Notes: generated by a model not told the origin, from the sequence alone. A stretch of DNA of 64,000 nt from Bacillus sp. J37 (GCF_000518865.1 NZ_JAEK01000011.1:59500-123499), one strand, 5' to 3'. Shown: positions 1 to 10,835, counted from the stretch's first letter. A program made the numbers and translations.

Positions 1-860
1 TCGTAAAATTGCTTTAAGCCTTTTTTATTCTTTTCGCGACACTCAGCTACAAACTCTGCATCATCTAATGCAGCTATTGCAGCAGCCTGGGCAACTCTGC
101 TTGTATTGAAAGGCTCTCTGGCAGGTTCTATTTTTCTTATTAATTCTGTATTCCCAATCCCATAACCTACACGTAATGCAGCAAGTCCATACGCTTTAGA
201 AAATGTACGCAGGATCATAAGGTTTGGATAATCATTAATCCATTCTATTGTTTGTGGATAATCATCTGCTACAACGTATTCAAAATAAGCCTCATCTACA
301 ACTATTAGTACATGTTTAGGTACCTTACTTATGAAATCCAATAAAATTTCCCGGTTTATATATGTACCCGTTGGATTATTAGGTGTACATACCCATATAA
401 CTGTTGTCTTTTCATCAATTTGCTCAAGCATTGCATCTAAGTCATGATGTCCCTCTACTAATGGAACTTCTCTAATTTGAGCTCCTTCTATCACAGCATT
501 ATGTTTATATTGCGGAAATGTTGGTGTAGCCATAACTGTGTTTGTTTCTTGGTTTAATAGAGCACGACTTATTATTTGAACGATCTCGTCTGATCCATTT
601 CCAAAGATCAATTGCTCCTCTTTTACACCTAGATGGTCTGCCAGCTTCGAACGAAGCAGAGCACTATATCCATCAGGATAGATAGCCAATTGTTCCAGTT
701 CATCTACAATCGCTTGTTTAGCTTTTGGTGAGCACCCATAAGGATTTTCATTTGAAGCAAGCTTTACAACCTTAGATAAATTATATTCTCTTTTTACCTC
801 TTCTATAGGTTTACCAGGCTGATACGGCTTTAAAGTTAATAACTGTTCTTTTACATGCAA
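1..860 (-). CDS. hisC: Histidinol-phosphate aminotransferase (C-terminus outside window)
   Basis: PLP-dependent aminotransferase of histidine synthesis; in Bacillus the same enzyme also serves phenylalanine and tyrosine synthesis, which explains its place behind trpA. The visible 286 codons give the family N-terminus with [12 protein letters not shown], the segment ASNENPYG, and the PLP-lysine region [16 protein letters not shown]. The start is TTG at 860: an AGAGGTG Shine-Dalgarno lies 6 bases upstream, and the nearby ATG is out of frame and followed at once by a stop. B. subtilis HisC has about 360 residues, so roughly 70 are missing past the window edge. It is probably the next cistron after trpA, 102 bases downstream. 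Confidence 0.93.
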   Translation of the reverse strand, partial: MHVKEQLLTLKPYQPGKPIEEVKREYNLSKVVKLASNENPYGCSPKAKQAIVDELEQLAIYPDGYSALLRSKLADHLGVKEEQLIFGNGSDEIVQIISRALLNQETNTVMATPTFPQYKHNAVIEGAQIREVPLVEGHHDLDAMLEQIDEKTTVIWVCTPNNPTGTYINREILLDFISKVPKHVLIVVDEAYFEYVVADDYPQTIEWINDYPNLMILRTFSKAYGLAALRVGYGIGNTELIRKIEPAREPFNTSRVAQAAAIAALDDAEFVAECREKNKKGLKQFY

Positions 861-962
861 AGCAAACACCTCTTTTAAGTATGTAAACAATAATTGAGTT
901 CAATTGCCTATTTAAACACACACTCTATTGTTTACTATCATGAAATTATCATTCTATGAAAG

Positions 963-1766
963 TCATTTCATTTCGTTGACCAAAACAAATGTCTTGGCAA
1001 ACTTTTTAAAGTCTTCAATTGCTTGTTGACGCCCTTCTTCATCCAGTAGAGTTGTTTGAAGGCGTTCAATTTCTCGCACCAAAGCACTTCCAACTACAAC
1101 ACCGTCACATATGTTTGAGAGTTGTTCTACTTGTTCTCGTGAAGATACACCAAAACCAACTACAACAGGAACAGAACTGTAACTTTTTACTTCTTCTAGA
1201 AACGATGTTATTGATTCATCAAAGTTCTTTCTAACACCTGTTACCCCTAATGATGAAACACAATAAATAAATCCTTCTGCAGCCTCTGCGATCATCTTAA
1301 TTCTACTTGATGACGTAGGAGCTACCAACGAAATAAACGAGATAGAATGTTCCTTACATTTTTGCCTTAATTCTCCACTTTCCTCAAATGGAATATCGGG
1401 AATTAATAAACCGTCTATTGTGTTTTCCCGCAGTAAAGCGAAAAAGGATTCCTGATTTAATTGTAACACAGGATTATAATACGTAAAGAGTATTATTGGA
1501 ATGTTCAGGCCTTTTTTTCTCATTTTCGGTACTAGTTTCATAGCCTCTATGATGTTTATTCCATTTTTCAACGCACGACTAGATGCTTTTTGAATAACCG
1601 GCCCGTCTGCAACAGGATCAGAATACGGGATTCCTAATTCAATTGCTGATGCACCTGCATCTTGAAGTGCAATAGCTAAGTCAACAGTTACGTCAGAATG
1701 TGGATCACCGGCTGTAATAAACGGGATGAATAATTGGCTGTTTATCGACTGTTTAAAAAGGGTCAT
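963..1766 (-). CDS. trpA: Tryptophan synthase alpha chain
   Basis: Cleaves indole-3-glycerol phosphate to indole and glyceraldehyde 3-phosphate within the alpha2-beta2 tryptophan synthase complex. At 267 residues it has the normal family length. The catalytic pair is visible as Glu43 in [11 protein letters not shown] and Asp54 in VADGPVIQ, and the phosphate-binding part near the C-terminus includes VVVGFGVSS and GVVVGSALV. The ATG overlaps the trpB stop by 4 bases (ATGA), which implies translational coupling and equal output of the two subunits. It is the last trp gene of the operon. Confidence 0.97.
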   Translation of the reverse strand: MTLFKQSINSQLFIPFITAGDPHSDVTVDLAIALQDAGASAIELGIPYSDPVADGPVIQKASSRALKNGINIIEAMKLVPKMRKKGLNIPIILFTYYNPVLQLNQESFFALLRENTIDGLLIPDIPFEESGELRQKCKEHSISFISLVAPTSSSRIKMIAEAAEGFIYCVSSLGVTGVRKNFDESITSFLEEVKSYSSVPVVVGFGVSSREQVEQLSNICDGVVVGSALVREIERLQTTLLDEEGRQQAIEDFKKFAKTFVLVNEMK

Positions 1767-2959
1767 GCTTTTCCAACCTCCTTATAATGAGCCATTAACG
1801 TATGAACATCCTTGTCTCCTCTTCCCGATAAACAAACCAATATACTTTCGTCCTCGTTCATTTTTTTTGCATGGCTAAATGCGGTGGAAAGAGCATGTGC
1901 TGATTCTATTGCAGCTAAAATACCTTCCTCTTTTGCTAGTAGCTCTAATGCATCGAGTGCCTCTTGATCTGTAACACTCTCATATTTCACACGCCCTGTA
2001 CTTGCTAAATGTGCATGTTCAGGTCCTATACCTGGATAATCCAATCCCGCTGAAATTGAATATGGTTCGATAATTTGACCATATTCATCTTGTAGGAGAT
2101 ATGTTAATGAGCCATGGAGAACACCCCTTGTCCCTTTTGTAATAGTAGCAGCATGCAAATCAGTTTCTACACCTTTTCCAGCTGCTTCTGCACCTACTAA
2201 TTCAACTTCATCCGGTAAGAAAGCAGCAAACATACCAATCGCATTACTTCCACCACCAACACAAGCTACTACCTTTGTCGGTAAAGAGCCCTCGATATTG
2301 TAGAATTGTTCCCTTGCTTCATCCCCTATCACACGTTGAAATTCGCGAACAATATATGGATAAGGATGTGGTCCTACAACAGAACCAATGATATAAAAAT
2401 GATCTGAACAATGCTGTACCCAATAGCGCATCGCTTCATTTGTTGCATCTTTTAACGTTTTATTTCCACTTGTTACAGGGATTACCTCAGCACCCAGAAG
2501 TTGCATTCTAAACACATTTAACTCTTGGCGTCTAACATCTTCTTCTCCCATAAACACTTTACATTCCATACCAAACTTTGCTGCAACTGTTGCGGTAGCC
2601 ACTCCATGCTGTCCTGCTCCTGTTTCAGCAATAACTTTCGTTTTTCCCATGCGTTTAGCCAATAAAACCTGCCCGATTGCATTATTAATTTTATGTGCTC
2701 CAGTATGGTTTAAATCTTCACGCTTCAGGTAGATTTTTGCTCCACCCAATTTATTTGTTACATTCCCGGCAAAAGTAACCGTTGTTGGTCTACCTGAATA
2801 CTCTTTTAGTAAATAATGATATTCCTCTAAAAATTCAGGGTCATTCATTGCTTCTATATGCGCTTGTTCAATTTCTGCTAATGGTGTCATAAGAGTTTCC
2901 GGAACAAAACGTCCTCCAAAATCACCGTAACGACCATTTTCATCTGGATATATTGACAT
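1763..2959 (-). CDS. trpB: Tryptophan synthase beta chain
   Basis: PLP enzyme that condenses indole with serine to make tryptophan. The N-terminus [16 protein letters not shown] is typical. Lys90 in [10 protein letters not shown] forms the Schiff base with PLP, and the glycine-rich [12 protein letters not shown] binds the PLP phosphate. Its 398 residues match the family. The start overlaps the end of trpF by 20 bases, and the stop overlaps trpA by 4. I see no sign of damage. Confidence 0.97.
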   Translation of the reverse strand: MSIYPDENGRYGDFGGRFVPETLMTPLAEIEQAHIEAMNDPEFLEEYHYLLKEYSGRPTTVTFAGNVTNKLGGAKIYLKREDLNHTGAHKINNAIGQVLLAKRMGKTKVIAETGAGQHGVATATVAAKFGMECKVFMGEEDVRRQELNVFRMQLLGAEVIPVTSGNKTLKDATNEAMRYWVQHCSDHFYIIGSVVGPHPYPYIVREFQRVIGDEAREQFYNIEGSLPTKVVACVGGGSNAIGMFAAFLPDEVELVGAEAAGKGVETDLHAATITKGTRGVLHGSLTYLLQDEYGQIIEPYSISAGLDYPGIGPEHAHLASTGRVKYESVTDQEALDALELLAKEEGILAAIESAHALSTAFSHAKKMNEDESILVCLSGRGDKDVHTLMAHYKEVGKA

Positions 2960-3593
2960 ACTGTAACACCCTTTCTTCGATCTTATAGACCTTTTCGCTA
3001 CTCTTTTTTTGATTTATTTCAATTCCGCTGGATAAGTCAATTCCTTGTGGATGTAGGGATAATAATTCACTTATATTTTTTTCATTCACACCACCGGCAA
3101 TCAAACAAATCTTTTTAAGCCGATTTGCCAAATCAATGTATTGTGGTACAGCATCCCAATCAAACCTTACACCCGTGCCACCCCACTGACCCTTCGTTCT
3201 AGAGTCGATAACAAAACCATCAATAACTGAATGGTAATGCTCCATTTCCTCTATTGTTTTGTCATGATGATGAAGTGCCTTCCAAAGTTGACCGTCGAAG
3301 GAATGACCAATGCGTCTGATTTGATCTATAGTTTCGTTACCATGAAATTGAATAACATCAACAGGTACATGTTTCAAAACGTTCTCAATTTCATCATCAG
3401 TAGGATTTACAAAGACTGCGACAATTTTCTTTGTTGTGTCTACTTCCTCTAACCATTCGGCAACTAACAATGGATCGACCTTTCTCTTGCTTTCAGCAAA
3501 TATAAATCCGATATAATCAGCAAGAGAATGACAGACCACTTTAAGATCATTTAGATTTTGAACACCGCAAAACTTAATAACAGGTTTATTCAT
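2940..3593 (-). CDS. trpF: Phosphoribosylanthranilate isomerase
   Basis: Catalyses the Amadori rearrangement of phosphoribosylanthranilate, the third step of tryptophan synthesis. The TIM-barrel motifs are clear: KFCG with the catalytic Cys near the N-terminus, [15 protein letters not shown], and [17 protein letters not shown] with the catalytic Asp. I chose the ATG at 3593, giving 217 residues, because [10 protein letters not shown] lines up with the family N-terminus and GGTGAG lies 7 bases upstream. A GTG at 3605 with AAAGGA upstream would add four residues. The gene overlaps trpC by 8 bases and trpB by 20. Confidence 0.93.
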   Translation of the reverse strand: MNKPVIKFCGVQNLNDLKVVCHSLADYIGFIFAESKRKVDPLLVAEWLEEVDTTKKIVAVFVNPTDDEIENVLKHVPVDVIQFHGNETIDQIRRIGHSFDGQLWKALHHHDKTIEEMEHYHSVIDGFVIDSRTKGQWGGTGVRFDWDAVPQYIDLANRLKKICLIAGGVNEKNISELLSLHPQGIDLSSGIEINQKKSSEKVYKIEERVLQYVNISR

Positions 3594-4350
3594 AAACAGA
3601 CTCACCGAACAATTCCTTTATGGCGATTGTTTGATCCTCTTTTCTCATTAACGATTCACCGACTAAAACAGCATTTGCCCCAAATTGCTGGACCAAGTCC
3701 AAATCTTCATTTGTATAAATACCACTTTCACTAACAAGAAGTGTATCTTGTGGAATAGATGAAATCATTCCACTTAATTGATGAATATTCGTTTCGAATG
3801 TTTTTAAATTTCGGTTATTAACCCCAAGAATCTTTGGCTTAATGACCTTCAAAACCTGTTCAAGATAATGTTGATCATGTACTTCCACAAGAACGTCCAG
3901 TCCAATTTCCTCTGCATGAATATATAATTCTTTTAATAAAGAAGGCTCTAGTGCTTCACCTATTAACAATACAGCGTCTGCACCGATGTGCTTTGCTTCG
4001 ATTATTTGTTTAGAGTTAATAATAAAGTCCTTTCTTAACACAGGTAGTTTCACAGCCTTTTTCACTTCTGTAAGGTATTCCTTTTTCCCTTGAAAATATG
4101 GGGTATCGGTAAGAACTGATAAACAATCCGCTCCTCCTTGTTCATATGCTTTTGCAATGGTAACCGGATGGAAATCCGGTTTAATTAATCCTTTTGAAGG
4201 TGATGCTTTTTTCACTTCAGCAATCAATGCTACTCTACGATTTGGTTTGGTTAAAGCCTGTAAAAAAGAACGATGCGGCAGTCCTTCATTTTCCGGTATG
4301 ATTAACTGTTTAATTTCCTCTTTTTTTGTTTCAAGAATTTGTTCAAGCAT
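3586..4350 (-). CDS. trpC: Indole-3-glycerol phosphate synthase
   Basis: Closes the indole ring to form indole-3-glycerol phosphate. The 254-residue TIM barrel shows the family blocks [11 protein letters not shown] (substrate-binding and catalytic lysine region), [22 protein letters not shown] and LVSESGIY. The ATG at 4350 has an AGGAG motif just upstream and overlaps the trpD stop by 8 bases. It is a monofunctional trpC, with trpF encoded separately, as in B. subtilis. Confidence 0.96.
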   Translation of the reverse strand: MLEQILETKKEEIKQLIIPENEGLPHRSFLQALTKPNRRVALIAEVKKASPSKGLIKPDFHPVTIAKAYEQGGADCLSVLTDTPYFQGKKEYLTEVKKAVKLPVLRKDFIINSKQIIEAKHIGADAVLLIGEALEPSLLKELYIHAEEIGLDVLVEVHDQHYLEQVLKVIKPKILGVNNRNLKTFETNIHQLSGMISSIPQDTLLVSESGIYTNEDLDLVQQFGANAVLVGESLMRKEDQTIAIKELFGESVYE

Positions 4351-5359
4351 AATGCTCCTCCTGCTGATGACGTAATGATCTTAATTGCTTGTATGCAGAA
4401 CCATTTTTTATTGCTTCTTTCGCTAAAATAACACCCATATCTAATGTAGGGACTTGATTAGCGACATATAGTGCTGCACCGGCATTAAGAGCAACTATAT
4501 TCTCGGCACTAACTGGTCCTTCTCCTTTTAAGATTTGTTCAATTAACAACGCACTTTCTTCTGCATTAGACACTTGAATTTCATCTATAATGCCACTATT
4601 TAACCCTACATCTTCAGGTTGAAGAACATATCTCTTAATCTCACCATTTTTTAATTCCACAATATCTGTTGCAGTTGTTATCGATATTTCATCTAGACCA
4701 TCACGTCCTGTGACGAGCATGACATGCTCTGCACCTAAACGCTTTAATGCTTCTGCCATTTTCTCCGCATATTCTGTAGAAAAAACGCCGATGACTTGTC
4801 GTTTAGCATTGGCCGGATTAGAAAGAGGACCTAACAAATTAAAAACAGTACGGAACCCAAGCTCTTTCCTTGGAGCTACTGCGTGCTTCATGGAAGAGTG
4901 AAACATTGGTGCAAAGAGAAAACTCATGTGACGTTCTTCTAAACTTTGCAATGCTTCATCTTTTGATGTCTGAATATTCACTCCAAGTTTCTCGAGTACA
5001 TCAGCACTTCCGCTTTTAGAGGAAACTGCCCTGTTACCGTGCTTTGCTACTTTCACCTTTAAAGACGATACAACTATTGCTGCTGCAGTTGAAATATTAA
5101 ATGTAGAAGCACCATCACCACCAGTACCACATGTATCGATGACATCACTTTTATACGATAAACTGGACATATGTTTTTTCATCGATTTTGTAAACCCTAC
5201 AAGTTCATCAACAGTTTCTCCTCTATATCGCATGATAGATACTAAACTAGCAATCTGACTAGGGGTCGCCTCACCTGTCATAATTAAGTCCATTACATCT
5301 TCCGCTTGTCTTTCTGTTAACGTATTCCCCTCAATACATTTTGCTAGAAGCTCTTTCAT
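4343..5359 (-). CDS. trpD: Anthranilate phosphoribosyltransferase
   Basis: Transfers phosphoribose from PRPP to anthranilate. The PRPP-binding glycine loop [17 protein letters not shown] lies at about residues 75-91, followed by [18 protein letters not shown] and the anthranilate-binding region [14 protein letters not shown] place the start at ATG 5359, 9 bases after AGGAGG; an in-frame TTG lies immediately upstream. The start sits 29 bases inside the end of trpE. Length is about 338 residues, normal for the family. The amidotransferase subunit (trpG/pabA) is not in this operon; in B. subtilis it is supplied from the folate operon. Confidence 0.96.
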   Translation of the reverse strand: MKELLAKCIEGNTLTERQAEDVMDLIMTGEATPSQIASLVSIMRYRGETVDELVGFTKSMKKHMSSLSYKSDVIDTCGTGGDGASTFNISTAAAIVVSSLKVKVAKHGNRAVSSKSGSADVLEKLGVNIQTSKDEALQSLEERHMSFLFAPMFHSSMKHAVAPRKELGFRTVFNLLGPLSNPANAKRQVIGVFSTEYAEKMAEALKRLGAEHVMLVTGRDGLDEISITTATDIVELKNGEIKRYVLQPEDVGLNSGIIDEIQVSNAEESALLIEQILKGEGPVSAENIVALNAGAALYVANQVPTLDMGVILAKEAIKNGSAYKQLRSLRHQQEEHYA

Positions 5360-6872
5360 CAATTTTCTCCTCCTTTGAAAAGACTTTCTCAGCTAACTGT
5401 ATAGCCTTTAACATTGCACTAGCTTTATTACATGTTTCCTTCCATTCAAGCTCAGGTACACTGTCTACAACAATACCTGCTCCTGCTTGAACATAAGCAA
5501 TATTATTTTTCACTGTAATGGTTCTAATTGTTATACATGAATCAACATTGCCGTCAAATCCTACATATGCTACACAACCAGCATAGCTACCTCTTGCTGT
5601 CGGTTCTAGCTCCTGTATGATTTGCATAGCCCGAATTTTAGGTGCACCGGATACAGTCCCGGCCGGAAATGATGAAAGTAGAGCATCCATCGGATGTATA
5701 TTATCTTTTAATCTTGCGGTTACCTTTGAAATCAAATGCATAACATGAGAAAATCGGCCAACTTCCATTAATGTTGGAGTGGTAACAGATCCATATTCTG
5801 CAACCCTGCCCAAATCATTTCTAGCTAAATCTACAAGCATATAATGCTCTGCTTTTTCTTTCTCGTCATGTTTAAGTTCTTCCTCAAAGTACAAATCTTC
5901 TTCTTTCGTTTTTCCGCGTCTTCTTGTACCAGCGATCGGGTGAATCTCTAGATGCTTATTCTGAATATAAATTAACCTTTCAGGTGAGCTTCCAACAAGC
6001 TCTGTATCATTTATTCGAATGTAGAAAAGGTATGGGGACGGATTCACGATCCGTAAAATTCTGTAAAGTGAAAACCCATCTGTTGAAATAGGTATTTCAA
6101 ATCTTTGTGAAAGTACCCCTTGAAAGATATCCCCGGCTCTAATGTATTCTTTTACTTTCTCTACATCCTCTATGAACTTTGATTTCTCATAGTTTGATTT
6201 AATTTCATCAAAATTAAGATCAAATTGATCTGAAACTGCAAGCGGCATATTCTCTGCTTGAGGCTTCTGCTTCAGCATGCTTACGTATTTATTCAGTTTG
6301 GCTTCAGCAAGGTCATAAGTAGCTTTTAAATGCTCCTCAGATTCGTTACCATTCACCCGCTCAAAGTGAATAAAATAAAGCTGCTTCTCTTGATGATCAA
6401 ATGCAATAACGGTTTCACATACAAAGAACATACAATTTTGTTGATTCAAATCATTTAGCCTATGCTTTTCAACCTTTTCTATAACCGATACTGTGTCATA
6501 TCCAATATATCCGACTGCACCGCCAACAAAAGGTATATCAAGCTCTGGTAATTTTATAGATAAGTGTTTTTGAAGTTCTTTAAACATTTGTGTAATGGAT
6601 GCAGACTTTGTAATTGTTTTACGCTGTTCATTTAATAATGAAAACTCACCATGTGTTTCTTCAATAAATAAAAACGGATTCAAGCCGATAAAAGAATATC
6701 TGGACCATTCTGATTCAGCATCCTTACTCTCCAGCAAATAAACAGCTTCTTCCTTAAATAATTGAAATAATTGAATAGGTGTGAAGGTGTCCACAATATA
6801 TTTTTTCACAATGGGGATCGTTCGAAATTGCTTGCTATCTTCACAGAATGTGGAAAAAGAAGAAAAATTCAA
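5331..6872 (-). CDS. trpE: Anthranilate synthase component I
   Basis: Makes anthranilate from chorismate using ammonia delivered by a glutamine amidotransferase partner. The 513 residues match the B. subtilis length. The N-terminal LLESK element (46-50) is the region linked in this family to tryptophan feedback inhibition. The chorismate-binding domain shows SPERLIYIQN, IAGTRRRG, LVDLARNDLGRVAEYGSV and FPAGTVSGAPKIRAMQII. The start is TTG at 6872, with GGAGGAG 9 bases upstream. The first gene of the trp cistrons, it is preceded by a leader carrying a TRAP site and attenuator terminator. Confidence 0.97.
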   Translation of the reverse strand: MNFSSFSTFCEDSKQFRTIPIVKKYIVDTFTPIQLFQLFKEEAVYLLESKDAESEWSRYSFIGLNPFLFIEETHGEFSLLNEQRKTITKSASITQMFKELQKHLSIKLPELDIPFVGGAVGYIGYDTVSVIEKVEKHRLNDLNQQNCMFFVCETVIAFDHQEKQLYFIHFERVNGNESEEHLKATYDLAEAKLNKYVSMLKQKPQAENMPLAVSDQFDLNFDEIKSNYEKSKFIEDVEKVKEYIRAGDIFQGVLSQRFEIPISTDGFSLYRILRIVNPSPYLFYIRINDTELVGSSPERLIYIQNKHLEIHPIAGTRRRGKTKEEDLYFEEELKHDEKEKAEHYMLVDLARNDLGRVAEYGSVTTPTLMEVGRFSHVMHLISKVTARLKDNIHPMDALLSSFPAGTVSGAPKIRAMQIIQELEPTARGSYAGCVAYVGFDGNVDSCITIRTITVKNNIAYVQAGAGIVVDSVPELEWKETCNKASAMLKAIQLAEKVFSKEEKIDERASSKMY

Positions 6873-6987
6873 TATAACTCACTCCTCCAAGAAATTTTGG
6901 AGAACGAGCATTTAGGAGGTTGTATAATTTGAAGATTGTGTTAGCACAATATTTAATATTTTCAAATAATGAATAATATAAATAAAA

Positions 6988-7012
6988 CCCAAAAACACGA
7001 ACGGTTTTTGGG
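6988..7012 (-). terminator. trp attenuator terminator hairpin
   Basis: On the minus strand the arms CCCAAAAAC and GUUUUUGGG form a perfect 9-bp stem around a 7-base loop, followed by UUUUAUUU. It lies between the TRAP triplet array and trpE. The bases CUACCC at its 5' edge (7015-7010) can pair instead with GGGUAG inside the triplet array (7068-7063), which would be the competing antiterminator. This matches the known B. subtilis trp mechanism. Confidence 0.9.
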
Positions 7013-7037
7013 TAGACTTGTGCCTTTTAGAAAAAAC

Positions 7038-7108
7038 CTCAACTAAACTCACTCATTCTCGGCTACCCTAATCTAAACTCTTCTACTCATCTACTAATCA
7101 ATCTTCTC
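7038..7108 (-). promoter_or_regulatory. TRAP binding site in trp leader RNA
   Basis: Read 5' to 3' on the minus strand, the leader carries about 13 GAG or UAG triplets between 7096 and 7038, mostly 2-3 bases apart, plus one more GAG at 7108-7106. TRAP is an 11-mer whose subunits each bind one such triplet. TRAP itself is encoded here by mtrB (14494-14718). Binding when tryptophan is abundant should block the antiterminator (7068-7063 with 7015-7010) and favour the terminator at 6988-7012. Confidence 0.93.
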
Positions 7109-7112
7109 CAAC

Positions 7113-7142
7113 ATGTTATTATAAATCTAATCAACCTGTCAA
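7113..7142 (-). promoter_or_regulatory. Candidate trp operon promoter
   Basis: A perfect -35 box TTGACA (7142-7137) precedes an AT-rich region with TAACAT at 18-base spacing (7118-7113). A better-looking TATAAT at 7123-7118 is only 13 bases away, too close to be a standard -10. The position, just ahead of the TRAP array and downstream of aroH, matches the internal trp promoter of the B. subtilis supra-operon. The -10 assignment is uncertain. Confidence 0.5.
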
Positions 7143-7180
7143 GATTGGATGTTATACTGTTTAAAATTTTCAAATAATTA

Positions 7181-7549
7181 TTAAGAGGAAACGGACAAAT
7201 CCGGACGAAGAACTGTTGCTCCCTCTAAATAAACATGATTGACTTTATCCTGCTCAATCTCTGTACTCACAGTCATCATAACTCTTATACACATTTCCAG
7301 GCTTCCTTTAACAGGTATTTCCTGCATACACATAACAGGAACATACGTCCACCCTTCGATGTTTCTCAATGCCTTTGCAGGAAAAGTCGATATAAGATCC
7401 TCTGTTACCGTGATTATAACTTGTGCTACTTGTTCCGGCTGAATACTATTTTTTTTAATCATTTCCTTTAATACTTCATCTGTTGCCTTCAAGATTTGCT
7501 GTTCATTATCTTCTGTAACGGTGATAGCTCCTCTAATCCCCCTAATCAA
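7181..7549 (-). CDS. aroH: Chorismate mutase, AroH type
   Basis: Converts chorismate to prephenate at the branch to phenylalanine and tyrosine. The AroH fold is recognisable from IRGIRGA at the N-terminus (active-site Arg), PVTC-like PVMCMQEI, CIRVMMTV (active-site Arg) and HVYLEGATVLRPDL at the C-terminus. I place the start at TTG 7549, giving 122 residues: AGGAGG lies 7 bases upstream and LIRGIRG aligns with the usual N-terminus. An upstream ATG at 7579 would add ten residues without family support. The gene sits 11 bases after aroB, as in the B. subtilis supra-operon. Confidence 0.94.
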   Translation of the reverse strand: MIRGIRGAITVTEDNEQQILKATDEVLKEMIKKNSIQPEQVAQVIITVTEDLISTFPAKALRNIEGWTYVPVMCMQEIPVKGSLEMCIRVMMTVSTEIEQDKVNHVYLEGATVLRPDLSVSS

Positions 7550-7560
7550 GCGACTTCCTC

Positions 7561-8640
7561 CTATTCGATTGATCTCCATTCATTTACCAATATGTGTAGT
7601 TCCTCATCAGTAAACGTCAAAGATGTCGTTTCTCCGATAGTTTTAAGCAAAATCATTTTAATTTGATTCGCTTTTGTCTTCTTATCTTTCATCATTCTTT
7701 TGATCAAATTTTCAGTGTCTTGTGAATCCGGTATGCTCGTTGGAAAGCCTATTTTCTTAAACCATGCTTTTAGTTCTTCATATGGTAACGAAACATCTAA
7801 AGATTTCATGCTTAACCAAGTAGCAAATAACATTCCAGTTGCCACACAGTCTCCATGGGACAGTTTTCCGTATCCGGCTTCAGCCTCAATTGCATGACCT
7901 AAAGTATGACCAAAGTTTAAAATCTCCCTTATTCCTAGCTCTTTTTCATCTTTTGAAACAACATCTGCTTTAATTTTAATTCCTTCAAGGATCATTTTAT
8001 CTAGCCGCTCATGATTCATATCCTGCAAATCATGTATTTCGTTTTGTAAATATTGAAATAATGATTCACTTCGAATTAGTGCATGTTTTATAACCTCTGC
8101 AAAGCCAGATCTCATTTCTTCAATAGGCAGACTTCCTAAGAAGTGACTGTCATAAACAACTGCTTTAGGCTGATAAAATGCGCCGATCATATTTTTCCCT
8201 TCCGGATGATTGATCGCAACTTTTCCCCCAACAGCACTATCATGTGCTAAAAGAGTTGTTGGGATTTGTATGAAAGGAATTCCTCTCATAAATGTCGCTG
8301 CTACAAACCCCGTTAAATCGCCGACAACACCACCACCAAAAGCAAGAATGACAGACTTTCGGTCCAACTGCTGTTTTAATGCAAAAGTTTGTAATTCATA
8401 AAACACATCAAAAGATTTTGCTTCTTCACCACTAGAAATAACATACTTAAAAGTTGTGAAATGAGGACATATTGTACTTACTAAATTCTCACCATATAAC
8501 TTATCAACATTTGAATCTGTTACAATCAAAACCTTTGAAGGAGATAAATCGCTTAGAATCGCCGTAAGTTCACTTATAACGTTTTCTCCCACAAGGACGG
8601 GATACTCTGATTCTGTTGTTTTGATTTTAATTGATCTCAT
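7561..8640 (-). CDS. aroB: 3-dehydroquinate synthase
   Basis: Second step of the shikimate pathway: makes 3-dehydroquinate from DAHP using NAD and a divalent metal. The 359 residues show the NAD-binding GGGVVGDLTGF and the metal-ligand regions FAEVIKHALI (Glu), NFGHTLGHAIE (His) and LSHGDCVATGM (His). The start ATG overlaps the aroC stop by one base (TAATG), so translation is probably coupled. Confidence 0.97.
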   Translation of the reverse strand: MRSIKIKTTESEYPVLVGENVISELTAILSDLSPSKVLIVTDSNVDKLYGENLVSTICPHFTTFKYVISSGEEAKSFDVFYELQTFALKQQLDRKSVILAFGGGVVGDLTGFVAATFMRGIPFIQIPTTLLAHDSAVGGKVAINHPEGKNMIGAFYQPKAVVYDSHFLGSLPIEEMRSGFAEVIKHALIRSESLFQYLQNEIHDLQDMNHERLDKMILEGIKIKADVVSKDEKELGIREILNFGHTLGHAIEAEAGYGKLSHGDCVATGMLFATWLSMKSLDVSLPYEELKAWFKKIGFPTSIPDSQDTENLIKRMMKDKKTKANQIKMILLKTIGETTSLTFTDEELHILVNEWRSIE

Positions 8641-9812
8641 TAGAAATCCCTCGTGTGTTTTCTCATTGCTTCCACGTTTTCCTTGATTAAATCCATCCGA
8701 TCAATACCAAATTGTTCCACTATAGCATTTGCGATTTCCCATGCTACAACAGCCTCAGCAACTACACTTGCTGCTGGTACTGCACAACTATCTGAACGCT
8801 CAATACTTGCAGTAAATGGTTCCTTTGTTTCAATATCTACACTTTGCAGCGGCTTATACAGAGTTGGAATTGGCTTCATAACGCCTCTGACAACAACAGG
8901 CATTCCAGTTGTCATGCCCCCCTCAAAACCGCCAAGGCGATTTGTTTTTCTTGTATACCCTTCCTCTTCGGACCAAATGATCTCATCGTGAACTTGGCTG
9001 CCAAATTTACGTGCAGCTTCAAATCCAATTCCAAATTCTACACCTTTAAATGCATTAATACTTACAATCGCACCTGCTATTTTACTATCAAGTTTACGGT
9101 CATAATGTACATAACTTCCAATGCCAGCCGGTAACCCTTCCACAACGACCTCAACTACACCACCAATTGAATCACCATTTGACTTCGCATTATCGATAGC
9201 TTCCATCATTTTTGATTCTGCTTCACGATCATAGCATCTTACAGGAGATTCCTCAGTCACTGCTAATAAATCGTCAATATTATCATAATTTGTATTTTCG
9301 GCACGTACTCCACCTATTTCTAGAACATGACCAACAACTTTAATGTTTAGCTCTGCTAGAATTTGCTTAGCTAATGCTCCAACCGCTACTCTTACAGTCG
9401 TTTCACGTGCAGATGAGCGCTCAAGTACATTACGCATATCTCGATGACCATATTTCATTGCACCGACAAGGTCTGCATGACCAGGGCGTGGACGTGTAAT
9501 TTGTCGTTTAACTTCTTTCTCTTCTTCCATGGAAATTGGCTCTGCACCCATAATCTTTGTCCAATGTTTCCAATCATTATTTTCAACAACTAAAGAAATA
9601 GGGGATCCTAGTGCTTTTCCATGTCTGACACCACCTAATATTTGGACCTGGTCTTTTTCAATTTGCATTCTTCTGCCTCGACCATAACCCTTTTGTCTTC
9701 TTGCTAAATCAATATTTATCGCTTCTGCTGTTAAATTAAGTCCTGACGGTACACCTTCTACAATAGCAGTTAATTGAGGCCCGTGAGATTCACCAGCTGT
9801 TAAATATCTCAT
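8640..9812 (-). CDS. aroC: Chorismate synthase
   Basis: FMN-dependent last step of the shikimate pathway, making chorismate from EPSP; called aroF in B. subtilis. The N-terminus [14 protein letters not shown] is diagnostic, followed by [39 protein letters not shown] and the C-terminal [17 protein letters not shown] set the start at ATG 9812 (390 residues), because this matches the family N-terminus and AGGGAG lies 8 bases upstream; the in-frame TTG at 9830 lies in that region and lacks support. It is the first gene of the aroC-aroB-aroH block. Confidence 0.96.
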   Translation of the reverse strand: MRYLTAGESHGPQLTAIVEGVPSGLNLTAEAINIDLARRQKGYGRGRRMQIEKDQVQILGGVRHGKALGSPISLVVENNDWKHWTKIMGAEPISMEEEKEVKRQITRPRPGHADLVGAMKYGHRDMRNVLERSSARETTVRVAVGALAKQILAELNIKVVGHVLEIGGVRAENTNYDNIDDLLAVTEESPVRCYDREAESKMMEAIDNAKSNGDSIGGVVEVVVEGLPAGIGSYVHYDRKLDSKIAGAIVSINAFKGVEFGIGFEAARKFGSQVHDEIIWSEEEGYTRKTNRLGGFEGGMTTGMPVVVRGVMKPIPTLYKPLQSVDIETKEPFTASIERSDSCAVPAASVVAEAVVAWEIANAIVEQFGIDRMDLIKENVEAMRKHTRDF

Positions 9813-9889
9813 TGTTCTCTCTCCCTTCAACGCACTAACGCTTTTAAGTATAAATATAACATAAGTTATTCAAATAAAATAGCAAGTTT

Positions 9890-10666
9890 TTACTTCTTTT
9901 GATAAAAAAATGTATCTGCAGATTTAAAACCAAAACGATCTGCATTAAAAATTTGTTCAGTACTTCCAACGAAGAAAATTCCATCTTTTCTTAAGGCTTG
10001 GCTAAATTTTGAGTATAAAGTTTCCTTAGCATCTTCTGTAAAATATATTAAAACATTTCGACAAACAATTAAATCAAAGTTTGTATCAAACGTATCTGAT
10101 AATAAATTCTGTTTTTTGAATTGGACTGTTTTCTTAATTTCCTCACTAACTACAAAATTAGTGCCATCTTTTTTAAAGTATTTATTCTTTATTTCGGCAG
10201 GTACTTCATTTAAGGAACGCTCAGGGTATATTCCCAACTTTGCTCTTGCTATAACATTTTCATCAATATCAGTTGCTAACACTCTCACTTTGGTTAACGG
10301 CATGAACTTAGACAGAATCATGGCAATTGTATAAGGTTCCTCACCCGTTGAACAGGCAGCACTCCAAACTTTTATATGACCGTTTTTCTCTATTAAAGAG
10401 GGAAGAATCTTTTCTTCAAGAACCTGCCACCTTTTATAGTTACGATAAAATTCTGATACATTAATTGTCATCCGATCTAAAAATTCATAATATAGTTCAT
10501 TCTTTTTAGATATCCCTTCAAAAAATTGACTAAAACTTGTAAATCCTCTTTTTTCATAGAGTGATATTAATCTTCTCTTCATTTGGGCTTCTTTGTATAG
10601 AGAAAGGTCAATTCCTGATTTTCTTTTGATGTTTTTTATGAATAATTCATAATCTTGGTCAACCAT
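9890..10666 (-). CDS. cheR: Chemotaxis protein methyltransferase
   Basis: SAM-dependent methyltransferase that methylates glutamates of chemoreceptors. The N-terminal helical domain (to about residue 75) carries YKEAQMKRRLISLYEKRGF and TINVSEFYRNYKRW. The catalytic domain shows WSAACSTGEEPYTIAM (SAM site), ATDIDENVI and DLIVCRNVLIYFTE. ATG 10666 (258 residues) is preferred, since AGGAG sits 8 bases upstream; TTG 10672 is too close to it. As in B. subtilis, cheR lies between ndk and aroC, away from the main flagellar operon. Confidence 0.95.
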   Translation of the reverse strand: MVDQDYELFIKNIKRKSGIDLSLYKEAQMKRRLISLYEKRGFTSFSQFFEGISKKNELYYEFLDRMTINVSEFYRNYKRWQVLEEKILPSLIEKNGHIKVWSAACSTGEEPYTIAMILSKFMPLTKVRVLATDIDENVIARAKLGIYPERSLNEVPAEIKNKYFKKDGTNFVVSEEIKKTVQFKKQNLLSDTFDTNFDLIVCRNVLIYFTEDAKETLYSKFSQALRKDGIFFVGSTEQIFNADRFGFKSADTFFYQKK

Positions 10667-10790
10667 TGTCAACTCTCCTAAAAATTGTCAAATATAATCA
10701 TTCAATATTACTTTATAGTATATCTTAAATTTGTTTGAATTTGCTCAATTTTTAAAGAAAATTGCCGAAACTTGTTTTGTAAAAGAAAAA

Positions 10791-10814
10791 AGGGTTCGAA
10801 TTGGCATCCGAACC
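10791..10814 (-). terminator. Terminator downstream of ndk
   Basis: On the minus strand GGGTTCG and CGAACCC pair around a 10-base loop and are followed by TTTTTTCTTT. It is 22 bases after the ndk stop. Confidence 0.85.
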
Positions 10815-10835
10815 CCTATGTTTCCTATGAATCTG

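Noticed and set aside
7118..7142. TTGACA with TATAAT as the trp promoter
   Set aside because: The spacing is only 13 bases; TAACAT at 18 bases was used instead, with low confidence.
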